The position numbers and the translations under genes were made by a program. From contig NC_065906.1 in NCBI RefSeq assembly GCF_905147045.1, forward strand, positions 3,534,001 to 3,598,000: DNA of 64,000 nt, given 5' to 3'. Below, in pieces: positions 32,743 to 43,076 of this stretch. Positions within the stretch are counted from its first letter, which is position 1, and each line of letters opens with the position of its first letter. A model generated the notes under the pieces. It was not told the DNA's origin and ran no database searches. It saw nothing but the letters and a program-made list of their open reading frames with translations. The stretch comes from Nymphalis io (Eukaryota > Arthropoda > Insecta > Lepidoptera > Nymphalidae).

Positions 32743-33075
32743 TTGGGAAAAATGAAATGGAAAAGAGACGTGAAGCGAGCGATGTATTGCCACGATAGGG
32801 ATGGGCAAAGTGTGGAGGCGTGTTTCCCCAAGTGGTTGCCAAAAGGAAAAATACACTGACCCGCCGGACGGAAGGGCCCCCGAACCCCCCCGGAAGTGGC
32901 CGCCGGGACCCCACCTACCGGTCACCAACCGGCACGACGGTCCACCCCGAGATTATGCGTGGCCTGGTGGGGCAACCTCACGAGCTGGTTAGGCACGCTC
33001 GGGCCCCTGTACTATGCCACGGGCGGCCAGCGGAACAGCCGTTTCTTCGGGTCTCCCTGACCGGCAGGTCAATAC
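29689..33075 (-). mobile_element. LINE-J (Jockey/CR1-type) element, 5'-truncated
   Basis: Lies on the minus strand with its poly(A) at 29689-29700 (T run) and its 5' end near 33075, where LINE-G coding resumes. It holds ORF2, a 3' UTR of about 100 bases and the 3' hairpin at 29722-29758. No ORF1 is recognisable: only ~330 GC-rich bases precede the likely ORF2 start, so ORF1 is mostly lost. No clear target duplication was found. Related copies in the window lie at 9289 (+) and 60007 (-). Confidence 0.9.
29722..29758 (-). repeat. LINE-J 3' hairpin
   Basis: In element sense GACTCTACT pairs with AGTAGAGTC, and inside it CCACTT pairs with AGGTGG around the loop ACCATC, with one unpaired A. It sits ~20 bases before the poly(A). 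The same fold occurs at 9570-9606 (loop ACCAAC) and 60064-60100. The inner 18 bases recur in SINE-B. Confidence 0.85.
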
Positions 33076-33513
33076 AATTTATATATACTTCTTTACGGAT
33101 GCGAGGCGTGGACAATTAAAGAAGACCTAAAAAAACATATAGAAGCTTTCGAGATGTGGGCTTATAGACGTATGTTGACCATTAGTTGGACTCAAAAGGT
33201 CTCGAACGTGGAAGTTCTGCGATGCGTCAACCAAAAACGGCAACTTTTGGAGACTGTCAAGAAGAGAAAAGTTGCATATCTCGGACACGTGCTTAGGCAT
33301 AAAAGATATGAACTTTTGCATCTGATTATGATGGGAAAAGTTGCCGGAAGGAGAGCTGTTGGGCGCAGAAAAAAGTCTCGGCTGTGCAACATCCGTGAAT
33401 GGACGGGAATCGCGAGTGCTGCCTAACTCTTTCGCCTCGCGAAGAACAAGAAGGAGTATTTAAAGCTGACTGCCAACTTTCGCTAGTCGGAGTGGCACTC
33501 GAAGAAGAAGAAG

Positions 33514-33988
33514 AAATATATATATATCTATATATGTGTGTGTGTATGATTACTTAACTGTAGCGAATATTCACTAGGAATTCGAATTACTAGTTCGATT
33601 GACAAAAGTTGTCTCAAAGTATTCGTCTGCGTTCAAAACTATCCGTGTGTCGAATTTCAATACAATCAGTTGAAACGGTGAGGTTCGTTTGTCATAAACG
33701 AACTTGTTTTCATAGTTACGTTATATAAGATTTGGTTTTTTGATTATTTTTTTATCATATTAAGGTTTAAGTATGAAATTATTTGTTATTTTGTGTAAAA
33801 CATCACTGCGCCTGAGAACGTATATAGTTTGTACTGTAAAAATCATAAAAATATATGAAAATTAAGCCACCATATTTAATTGGAATTAGTTCACGAGGAT
33901 TTTTTTATTTAAGTTATTTTTTTATTATTATTAGATTCACCTATTTATTTAAGTTAGGTTAAGTTTCACATAGGTAGCATACCTATAT
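33514..33988. other. AT/GT microsatellite, then no gene recognised
   Basis: Begins with TA and TG repeats (to ~33546). The rest is AT-rich with a GTTAGGTTAAG motif near 33953. A perfect 7 bp-stem hairpin, ATAGGTAGCATACCTAT at 33970-33986, abuts the inner edge of the inverted arm. Confidence 0.6.
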
Positions 33989-34370
33989 AAGAAGACGGCC
34001 AAACGGGAACGAAAATGCCGATCCTGCTCGACCCTAGAGCTGTGGACGCGTGAGGTGGGGGCCTCGCATGTCCTATTTCAGACGGCCTTAAAGAGGACAG
34101 CAGTCAGGATAGCCTCACGCTGCCGTACGCACTATCGAGGAGTGCGGGAAGAAGGGTGAGATTACTTTCGCCCGCAGAAGAGAACTCCGCCGAGCAAAGC
34201 ACGGGTGGAGCCGGGGATGCGTTATATCAACACGATCCCACAGCCCTTCTGCTTCGTGCCGAGGTCGGCCATCGAAGTGGTTTAATTGGTTAAGAATCCC
34301 ACATAATCCGACTTCCCTCCATATGACCCAGGTAGAAGGCTTTCTGAAGGTTTCCACTGAGTGAAAAAAA
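33989..34370 (+). mobile_element. R1-clade LINE 3' end, truncated by the duplication edge
   Basis: Nearly identical to 26313-26699 inverted, running from AAGACGGCC to GAGTGAAAAAAA. It lacks the CCHC knuckle region. Its 5' edge is the edge of the inverted arm, not a normal retroposition truncation. Confidence 0.85.
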
Positions 34371-35105
34371 GATAATAATTCATTAAGGTTTTGTGAAAAT
34401 AGGCTGAAATATAATGACAAATGTTGAAGATGTCGGAAAAAATTATGCCGACTTTACTGACGTGTGCTGATGAAACCATTAGATTACTATGTATTACGAT
34501 TTTTTTTATGTAGATCATTATTCTACTCGTGCAAAGCCGGGATGAGTAGCCAGTTGTTATATATATATTATACTAGAAATAACCAAATTAAATAGTAAAA
34601 TGAATCCTCAACGTCTGGCCAAACATACGCCTTAATAAGAATAATAAAAATAAGACTTAATAAAAATAAGACATTAAAATGAAATTCCAGTAATTTGAAT
34701 TTGACTAGAATTCACGACTGAAATACCAGAGTCATTAATAGATTCCAACTATATTATATATCAGTTTAGTATTTACAATTCAAACAATATTGGATGACTG
34801 GAAACCAAACCTCAAAAATAATTTGTACGATACGCACTCTACTGATTTTTGAACTGTATAAAACACTTGGGTCACGTGACCCGAATTATTAAAACCTAAT
34901 ATTATTAAAATAGTATCCGATCCCTGACCTAATTGCTATTCCTGGTCTACCAATAAGGGGCCTCGCAACATAAAATGAAACTAGCTGATTGGTTATTATT
35001 ATATTTTCATTTTATATATCGTTGAATTTATTTGTGAATAGTATGTACAGCAATTATTAAACATACTATTAACGGGAAATATGACTTGAAACGTCGGTTT
35101 GTGTC

Positions 35106-35413
35106 CATTAATAATTGATTACAGTTACAGTTAACAGTGAAATGTCCAACTGCTGGACCTTTTTGAGGAGAAGGTTTGGAGCTTATTCCACCACGCTGCT
35201 CCAATGCGGGTTTGTGGAATACACATGTGGCAGAATTTCAGTGAAATTAGACACTTGCAGGTTTCCTCACGATGTTTTCCTTCACCGTAAAGCACGAGAT
35301 GAATTATAATCACAAATTAAGCACATGAAAATTCAGTAGTGCTTGCCCGGGTTTGAACCCACGATCATCGGTTAAGATTCACGCATCACTGTTACCACTG
35401 GGCCATCTCGGCT
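35106..35413 (-). mobile_element. SINE-A, full length
   Basis: Partner of the SINE at 25319. Body and linker are almost the same, but the first ~35 bases read GGCCCAGTGGTAACAGTGAT instead of GGCCCAGTGGTAAGAACGCG. This suggests a different source for the 5' piece. Confidence 0.9.
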
Positions 35414-37187
35414 TTACTCAAACTCACTTTTGCATATATAATATTGATAAGAATAAGCCCTACTGAAAATTGTGACTGAAATAAGAAAATTCAAGTAGGA
35501 AAAAAATTTAATGACTCGAAAAGTTTAATCGAATAAGTTCTACTCTTTTACCAGACGAGAATAAAAATTAGCTTTAATTTTCATCTGAATAATCGATTAA
35601 CTTCATTTAGAAATCAAGCATTTATATGTTATATTATTATATATTATAGTTGCACCTTAATACTACGATAAATTATTGATTAAAGAAAATCAACATAAAC
35701 AAAATGTATATAATAAAAAAAACATTACGATGATTTTTTATTTTCTGTTAGGAAGGTCAAGTAGATAAGTTGTCAAGAGACAAATTTATGTAATCAGCTT
35801 TGTAATTGTTTAAATTGTAAGATGAACTTTGAGCAATTATTTATATATAATATATTATACATATTAATACTTTCTTTGGTTTATTTTACTATAAAAACTT
35901 ATGGTTGAAATTTGATAGTTCATTATTTTTTGTAGTCACCTATGGCACAGGATAAACAATAATTCAACTAATTTATATATAAATAAAATAAAAAACGTGA
36001 GACCAATGTCCACATTTTAATATATAGAAGTTATATTTAACAGCGTTTTAAACATAAAATGTTTTAATAACTAATTTTACTAAAATTCGAAAAGTCGCAA
36101 GTTTTAAGTCGCAATATTAGTAATTTGTGACGTAATACACGATAATGTTAAATAACCAATGATCGTTGAGCATTCAGTCGGAACAGTAGAACAGTTTTTG
36201 TTAAGGTTCAAAAAAGGTTAAAGTTCTCAATTCGGTTGTATACATTTTTTTTAATTTTGTTATCTACCTCTTTTTTGTTTCCTGTTTGGTCATATTTCAA
36301 TTTAAAAATAATTACGACTGTAAAAGTGAAAAGCATTGAAGAGTATAAATTTATTTGAAGTCGGTTTTGTTTTTTAAGCAGATTTTACAAATATTCTAGA
36401 CGCCTTTTTAGTATTATATATTGTTATTGTGTGTTCTGTATTATTTTGATTTAGTTTTTATTTTTATGTGTTGTTGTTTTGCTTATAAATTTATAAATTT
36501 TGCTTATAACACCTACTATAAATACTTATTATAATCTAAAAGATTCAAAATCTCGATTTATAAATAATTATAAGCCAACCTTCCCTTATTCTTCCTTTAG
36601 TTTTCAGACGAAGTTCTCGATATTTACAGTAGTATTGTTACAGCAGTGTAGTGTTACTTACCTGTAACAAAAGAAAACAATATACTAAAAAAATACATTT
36701 ATGTATAAAGGACTGAATATTCTACTAAAATGTAATATGTCTTCAAGGTCACACAGTCAAGCCTTCCTTCAATGTCACGTAGTTGGATTAAATCGAAATT
36801 TTATTCATATATTGATTTATTATAGAACGGCCCTGTTCTTTCTTAATTATCGTGCAATTAGCAAAAAAAAAATACAGGCAGCCATAACAGGATTCTGATA
36901 GAAGTGAGAATTTGAAACTGTTAAATATATTTGTCCAATTTCCACGTTTATTGGCACTTCAAGTAATACGTTTACACACGTTTAACGTTTACACGTTTAA
37001 ATTCATCATAATAGTTAAAATACATTTATACTATTTGTATATACTGTTAGTATTTACATAAATTTCAATAATTATTATCCTCATTAGTTTCCACAATACT
37101 TAAATTATTTGTTCTCTCAACTAATTCATTATATTAACATTAGCTTGTCAATGGTTCAAAGCCACGAGTCTAATGAATCTACGATCA
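35414..37187. other. No gene recognised
   Basis: 1.8 kb of AT-rich DNA. A 65-codon frame at 36701-36898 has no recognisable domain. Confidence 0.5.
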
Positions 37188-38882
37188 ATCAATCAATCAA
37201 TCAACAGCCAATCGTTGTCCACTGCTGAACATAGGCCTCTCCCAAGGTGCGCCAAAGCTCCCTGTCCTCCGCCTTCCGCATCCAGTTGGTGCCCGCCACC
37301 TTCTTAAGGTCGTCGGTCCACCTGGCTGGAGGGCGCCCTACGCTGTGCTTGCCGATTCGCGGTCTCCACTCTAGGACTCGTCTGCTCCAACGGCCATCGG
37401 TCCTACGACATACGTGACCAGCCCACTGCCACTTCAGCCTGCTAATTTTGCAAGCTATGTCGGTGACTCCGGTTCTTTTCCGGATAATCTCATTTCTGAT
37501 CTTATCCTTCAAAGATACTCCGAGCATAGCTCGCTCCATAGCACGCTGAACGACTTTGAATTTGTGGACTAGTCCCGCAGTTAGTGTCCACGTTTCGGCA
37601 CCGTATGTCATGGCAGGTAAGACGCATTGGTTGAAGACTTTCGTCTTCAAACATTGCGGTATAGACGACTTGAGGACTTGACGAAGGTTGCCAAATGCTG
37701 CCCATCCCAAGCGAATTCTTCATATCTTATATTCACTAACAACTTCGAGAGGTTTCCCCTCGACGTATATCGGTCCCGGCACGAAATGCCTATTGAACAT
37801 GACCTTGGTCTTGTCCAAGTTTATACCGAGACCGACACACCGGGAAGACTCACCTAGGCTACGCAGCATTTCGGTGAGTTGTTCCAGCGACTCTGCTATG
37901 ATGACGATATCGTCGGCAAATCGAAGGTGTGAGATGTACTCGCCGTTTTCATTGACTCCATACCTAGTCCAATCCAGCGTTTTGAAAACGTCTTCCAACG
38001 CGTTGGTGAACAGTTTCGGGGATATTACATCCCCCTGTCTCACTCCTCTGCGCAGTTGGATCGCCTTCGTCTTACAGTCCTGGATGTGGACAGTCATTGT
38101 AGCGGCGTTGTACAGACATCTCAGTACCTCGATATATCTCCAATCGATATGACATCTCTGCAATGAGTCGAGCACTGCCCAGGTTTCGATGGAGTCGAAG
38201 GCTTTCTCGTAGTCCATAAATACCATACACAGCGGCTGATTGTACTCTTCGGTCTTCTGCACAATCTGCCGAACAGTATGGATGTGGTCCACGGTGCTGT
38301 AGCCTGATCGAAAGCCGGCTTGCTCTGGGGGCTGGAACTCGTCAAGTCGTCTGGCGAGACGGTTCATGACGACTCTTGAGAACAGCTTATACACGTGACT
38401 CAGGAGGGAGATTGGTCTGTAGTTTTTCAAGAGGGTTTTATCACCTTTCTTGAAAAACTGTACCACCTCACTCCCGCTCCACGTTTCCGGGGTCTTGCCA
38501 TGTTGGATGAAGGAATTAAAGAGGCTTGCTAGCTCTTTCAGGACCGGAGTCCCGCCTGCCTTAAGCAACTCTGTTGTGATTCCGTCATCTCCCGGAGCTT
38601 TGTTGTTTTTCAGCTGTTCTAGAGCCGCCCTAATCTCTCCTTGGTCAACGACCGGGAGCTCCTCGGAGTAATGGCGCATAAGAGGGGCGCGCTGGTCATC
38701 AATACTGATTCCCACGGGTTTATCCGATCTTGAAGAGAACAACTGCCCATAAAACCTCTATACTTCTCCGACAATCTCAGGCCTAGAGGTAACGACCCCA
38801 CCATTTTCAGTTTTAAGTTTTGTCAGACGCGCCCTCCCAAATCTACGATAAACCAGCGCAATGCGCCTAAAGAAGTTTTCAC
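37188..38882 (-). pseudogene. RTE-clade LINE, reverse transcriptase and C-terminus
   Basis: 5'-truncated RTE element ending (left edge) in ATCA repeats. The minus frame opens near 38882 with ENFFRRIALVYRRFGRARLT and KLKTENGGVVTSRPEIVGEV, then an in-frame TAG. It resumes RFYGQLFSSRSDKPV and stays open for 340 codons: NYRPISLLSHVYKLFSRVVM, GFRSGYSTVDHIH, MVFMDYEKAFDS (motif A), LRRGVRQGDVISPKLF and LRFADDIVII (FADD box). After VVSEYKI a small deletion with frameshift (~37715) removes the YLGQ region. The C-terminus then resumes at GWAAFGNLRQVLKSS and ends GEAYVQQWTTIGC. The endonuclease is absent. Fragments of the same family lie at 3012, 6181 and 46041. Confidence 0.9.
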
Positions 38883-39234
38883 TTCAAAAATAATAATTAA
38901 AGTAGCAGTTATTATATGTTCCACTAGTGGCCAAATGTAAAAGACAAGGCTTGAAATACACCAAGTAGGAGTTATTATAAATTGGCCTTGTGAAAAGATC
39001 AGCGGTACTCGCCTGAATTTGAACCTTCGAACTTTAAAAATTTTCTATCAACTTGACCCTTTTGACATTTAATATGACGTACTTTATTTGGTGGCAGGAT
39101 AGCACAAAGCCGCAAATAAAAATAAAAGTAAACTATGAGATTAGTATGTATTCTAGAAACGGAACAATTTTTAAAATATTAGAATTAAAAAATGAATTGC
39201 ATAATATTTCATAGACAATTTCTTTCATAACATT
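38883..39234. other. No gene recognised
   Basis: AT-rich non-coding DNA. Confidence 0.5.
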
Positions 39235-39375
39235 AGACTAATTTAATTTTTATTCATCTCTTCGTTAACTCCAAGTTCTTGTTCTGTCCCCATTTCAAAT
39301 TGACTTTATGTTTCAGTTCCGGTTAAGTGTAATTAATTACCAAGCTTCGCAGAACTTATCCTGAACTTGGACATC
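39235..39375 (+). repeat. Repeat F, second copy
   Basis: Same-strand homologue of 20440-20600: TTCTTGTTCTGTCCCCATTT, CAAATTGACTTTATGTTTCA and GTGTAATTAATTACCAAGC. Unclassified. Confidence 0.6.
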
Positions 39376-39852
39376 TTTATACCACCTAATATAATATTCT
39401 AATTGCCTCTTGATTCACTTCCTTAAATTACTTATATTTTAATTTTAAAAATATTAAGAAAATGTATTTGAATTAGACATTTTTAAGCAACTACAAAATT
39501 TGGAAAAAGGCGCCGTTTTTCTTTCGTCAGTTCTTCTCGTAAAGGTTTTTTTTTTCGGAACCCGAAGACGTGAATAATGCTCATTTAGTATTAAGTCAAC
39601 CCCGATGATTGTAAACTGCCAGCAATACGTAACATCGTTAATGCACCGTCAACCATATGATTTTCCACTTATTTATAGAACTGTACCAACAATTCAATAA
39701 CAATTAATAAAACAGTAACTTTAAATTACGAACCAACTACCATACATACATATATAATTACTATTTCAAACGTTTTATATAAGTACAGCCCAAAATTAAG
39801 ACATAATGAAATATGGTTAAATCTTATTTTAATAAGGTTTACACAGTTTGAA
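39376..39852. other. No gene recognised; weak family C trace
   Basis: Near 39500-39575, CGCCGTTTTTCTTTCGTCAG with TTCTTCTCGTAAAGG faintly follows the LINE family C 3' end. The rest is AT-rich. Confidence 0.4.
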
Positions 39853-40344
39853 CTTTTTTTATAGAATAGGTAGACGAGCATGGGCCACCTTTTTTTTGTC
39901 GCTGGAAAAACGCATTACGCGTTTCCCCCACGGGAACAGTGGGGGGGTATGTGGGGCTCGCCGATGTCCGAGGCGCCGAGTGCGCCCCGAACAACGGAAT
40001 ACCCTCTAAAAAACCAGCGGTACCCTTTCCGTCTTAACAAGGAGCGCCACTTGCGCATGCTACCACGACGCTCTGACTAGCATGGGCCACCTTATGGTAA
40101 GTGGGCACCAACGCCCAAAGACATTGGCATTGTAAGAAATGTTAACCATCGCTTACAGCGTCAATGTGCCACCAACGTTGGTAACTAAAAGTTTATGTCT
40201 CTTGTGCCTGTAATTACACTGGTTCACTCGCCCTTCAAACTTAAACACACAATACCAAGTACTGATGTATTGCGGTAGAATAATATAATATAAGTGGGTG
40301 GTACCTACTCAGACGAGCTTGTACAAAGTTCTACCACCAGTACT
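39853..40344 (-). mobile_element. SINE-B copy interrupted by a retroposed insert
   Basis: Tail side T run and ATAGAATAGGTAGACGAGCA at 39853-39880. The rest resumes at 40079 with CATGGGCCACCTTATGGTAA and continues through CCTGTAATTACACTGGTTCA to CTACCACCAG at 40340. The 187 bp insert lies between. Confidence 0.85.
39892..40078 (-). mobile_element. 187 bp poly(A) retroposon within SINE-B
   Basis: Flanked by 15 bp duplications AGCATGGGCCACCTT at 39877-39891 and 40079-40093. In minus sense it begins GTCAGAGCGTCGTGG, contains TGGTTTTTTAGAGGGTATTC and CGTGGGGGAAACGCGTAATG, and ends in an A run. It is GC-rich compared with the surroundings. The GGTTTTTTAGAGGGTAT block recalls TGGTTTTAGTGGGTA in the R1-type 3' end, so it may be the 3' end of another R1-clade LINE or a SINE derived from one. 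Confidence 0.8.
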
Positions 40345-40556
40345 GTAGATTTGTTTTTGCTACCAAATAATAATATTAAAGTGTCAATCTTGTCACATTA
40401 AGCAGTTAATAGTGGAATAAAAATCAAAGATCCAGTCCGAACCCGCATCCAAGTTTGCGGGAGGGATTTCGACCCTCTATTCGCTAAAGGTCAACCACAA
40501 TAGGACAAATGGTCTGTGAATAATTAGAGTGCGAAACGCTACTCACAAGCCCTACC
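40345..40556 (-). repeat. SINE-B long-form 5' extension
   Basis: About 200 bases upstream of this SINE-B (in its sense) that recur upstream of the SINE-B at 43077: TACCAAATAATAATATTAAA, AACCCGCATCCAAGTTTG, GGTCAACCAC and GTGCGAAACGCTA. The far end is followed by CAAGCCCTACCACCAGG (40545-40561), which looks like a second SINE-B head. Confidence 0.75.
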
Positions 40557-40561
40557 ACCAG

Positions 40562-41084
40562 GAAAACTGCTAACTATAACTTAACCACGAGTTTATCAAC
40601 TCGTACTGCAACTGCAGTTGTACCATTCATATTTTCAATGGCGGGCGTCTTACTTTCTTACTGCTTGAATGTGCTATTATCAGAATTACAATTGATTGGT
40701 GCAAGATTAATTGCGAAATTTCACGTATGAATTATTATAAACTAAAGTTAACGAAAAAAATCTCAGAAGTGTTTGCTCGGATTTGAACCGACTAATAAAG
40801 ACTAATCCTAGATCCACGTAATCTAATATACAAGCCAGATATTATTTCATTATTACGTATTGCGCAATTTATTCGATTTATTGTCGTTAATAAAAAAATA
40901 TCTGATCTTGTAAATTACGTAACAGTCATTCTTATATACGTTAATAATAAATAACACGCAATTTATTTCTTTTGTTGATTCATGGACCTGAATGATTACA
41001 ATACAATTATATAAATAAAATGCTTTTGATTGCTGAAGTCTGTCTCGTTTCATTAGAAGATCTCTCCGCTGAAATATTAACGAT
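40562..41084. other. No gene recognised
   Basis: AT-rich. An 85-codon minus frame (41110-40853) overlaps the next SINE-B and shows no domain. Confidence 0.45.
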
Positions 41085-41265
41085 TCCATACAACGCCAAT
41101 GCGCCACCAACTTTACAAACTAAGATATCCTTTGAACCTGTAGTTACTGGACCACTGGCTCTTTAAACCGGAACACACCAATGCTATGTATTGTTATTGT
41201 GGAGGTAAAATATGTGATAAGTGGGTGGTACTTAACCAAACGGGCTTACCTCTAGATTAAAAATT
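41085..41265 (-). mobile_element. SINE-B, tail side missing
   Basis: ACGCCAATGCGCCACCAACT, CTGTAGTTACTGGACCACTG, AAACCGGAACACACCAATGC and ATAAGTGGGTGGTACTTAAC follow the reverse SINE-B order. Confidence 0.8.
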
Positions 41266-42456
41266 TAATTTATAATTATATATAATTATACACGCAAGAC
41301 AGAATTTTCATCAGGGTTTAATGCAGCAAAATCAAGTCTCAATTAGGTCAAACTCACCGTCATAATATATTACACAAATAAAATAAAATAATTTAAACAT
41401 TCAAATTCGTTTACCGAACAAAATTTTCTATAAATATAATTTAAGCATGTGACCGTTGCTGTCCGCCATTTTGTATTAAGTGAACGTCAACAATCAACTC
41501 TCGTTATACATTTACCTATTTAGGACAAGAAGACAGACGAAAAAATAAGCTATCTACTAATAAGTAACTACGTCTTCGTTGGCACTAAAAATATTAACCA
41601 TTCGTAACACACATTTTTGTTCTCATTTCTTGCGAATCTTTCCTGCGAATGGGGTTTTTAATGGGAAGCGGTACCCCGTGTACTTTAATGTTCGGTTAGT
41701 ATAATGCAAAAACGTTTTGCTTACGGTAGAATTATTTACGAGGAGTATTCGTAAGTTTTGAAGCATATATTATGCGATGTATTTAACTGTTCAACAACAT
41801 AATTTAAATACATACAATCAGTTCGGATGTACGATAACGATTCTTAAAATATGACGCCAGCATGCCAGGCATAATGCCGGCCGATAAACTGACACGCTTA
41901 TTCTTCCAAACTAAACACAACTAATAAGCGGTAAATTAAGTGGTAAAATAATTATTGTATAATCAAATTTATACAAAAAAAGAATAAGGTACGTCAAATA
42001 AAAAAAAATGTCATTTTTAGTAGATATTCTGGGGTCACTTTAAAGTTTATTTAAAATTCCATAATGAGGCCCGGGACTGGGGTCATTTGTTTCTATTAAG
42101 TCTTGCGAGTGCCCCTTGGGTTATTAATCTGAAAAGTTTAAATATTTACAATAGGGGAAATTTTCGATTCTCGTGAATTTTTACGCTTCAGAATATACTT
42201 TATAGTATATTATATAGCTTAACTATCTACCCGCCCCGACATCTGCTTTTAATATTTGTGGGATTAATACTATAAAAAAACCTTTAGCATTATGCTATGT
42301 AGGTAATTATGTAATAATGTTTAATTAAACTTCTTTGATGATTTAAACATCATTTATATGAAGGAACAGATTATGAGTTATTTATGTTTTAATTAAAAAA
42401 ACATTGAATAATCAAGAAATTTGATAATATAATGTAATCTATACTTTATTTATAGA
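41266..42456. other. No gene recognised
   Basis: 1.2 kb of AT-rich DNA. CTACCCGCCCCGACATCTGC near 42229 may be a reversed Helitron-like end. Confidence 0.45.
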
Positions 42457-42554
42457 CAAGAATGCTAGCTAACATTTTCCATTTGGGAGAAAAATGAATC
42501 AATAAAATAAGATCCAATTTTCGCCCAGAGAGGAAATGTTTGCTAGCATTCTTG
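42457..42554. repeat. 98 bp foldback, ~23 bp stem
   Basis: CAAGAATGCTAGCTAACATT with TTCC at the left pairs with GGAAATGTTTGCTAGCATTC plus TTG at the right, with about one mismatch and a one-base bulge, around a ~50-base loop. It could be a tiny inverted-repeat element or a precursor-like RNA hairpin. No target duplication seen. Confidence 0.75.
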
Positions 42555-42714
42555 CCACCATTTCACGTTAAATACTTAAATATATAAAATTTTTGTTTGT
42601 ATACATTTATTTAATGTAAATAATTATTATGCAAAAAGTATTAAATAACTGGAAGTTAACACTACAGCTAAAGAGTTTATTTATTTGAACGCGTTAATAT
42701 CAGGATCTACAAAT

Positions 42715-42850
42715 CCACTCACCATATATCCTTTTCTGTTCCCCTGATAACGTGTTTGCAAAATTTCATGGTTTCATGGTTGAATAGTTAAGAATTAAAA
42801 GCGAAAAGAAACAAACAAATTCACTTTCACATTTATAATATTAGTTAGAA
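42715..42850 (+). repeat. Repeat H copy
   Basis: CACTCACCATATATCC, TTTGCAAAATTTCATGG, GAATAGTTAAGAATTAAAAG, AACAAACAAATTCACTTTC and CATTTATAATATTAGTTA follow the order at 10895. Confidence 0.55.
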
Positions 42851-42877
42851 TTTTAATCTATATCATTTAGAATACAT

Positions 42878-43076
42878 TGTGATTAGCGTTTCGCACTGTG
42901 ATTATTCACTGATGGTCCTACGGTGGTTGACCGTTAGGCAAATAGAAGGTCAAAATCACTCCTTCAAACTTGGATGCGGGTTCGGATGGGATATTTGATT
43001 TTTATCTCATTAACTGTTTAATGTGGCAAGATTGACAATTTAATATTATTATTTGGTAACAAAAACGAACCTAGAG
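42878..43076 (+). repeat. SINE-B long-form 5' extension, second copy
   Basis: Reverse-orientation homologue of 40345-40556, roughly 80-85% alike by eye: GATTAGCGTTTCGCACTGTG, GGTGGTTGACCGTTAGG, CTTGGATGCGGGTTCGGATG and TTAATATTATTATTTGGTAA. Confidence 0.75.

Larger units (their letters stand above)
29063..33513 (+). pseudogene. LINE-G (RTE-like) copy, split by LINE-J
   Basis: Two coding parts, 29063-29688 and ~33076-33513, on the + strand. The first begins inside the reverse transcriptase at motif A (IIDYEKAFDR). It continues through KINGRYINNIRYADDTVL (YADD box), LSKTKIMVLSKH, KYKYLGTWLND and IPVRIRLLHCYIWP, with several stops and frame changes. The second resumes with ILLYGCEAWTIKEDLKKHIE, RRMLTISWTQKVSN and AYLGHVLRH, then a stop after GIASAA. 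It ends in GAA repeats. YIWP and ILLYG are normally close together in such proteins, so the LINE-J insert explains the gap. Endonuclease missing; dead. Confidence 0.85.
33989..35413 (-). repeat. Right arm of the ~1.4 kb inverted duplication
   Basis: Reverse complement of 25319-26699, about 44 bases longer because of an indel at ~34860-34905. That indel contains the palindrome GGGTCACGTGACCC at 34869-34882. This arm stops within R1, whereas the left locus continues ~350 bases further into R1 and the other half of the split DNA element. The left locus is therefore the more complete version. Confidence 0.95.

Noticed and set aside
32400..32859. 133- to 143-codon frames on both strands
   Set aside because: Alternative frames over the endonuclease part of LINE-J ORF2, whose own frame carries the family motifs.
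37627..38152. + strand frames of 76 and 154 codons
   Set aside because: Antisense shadows of the RTE reverse transcriptase.
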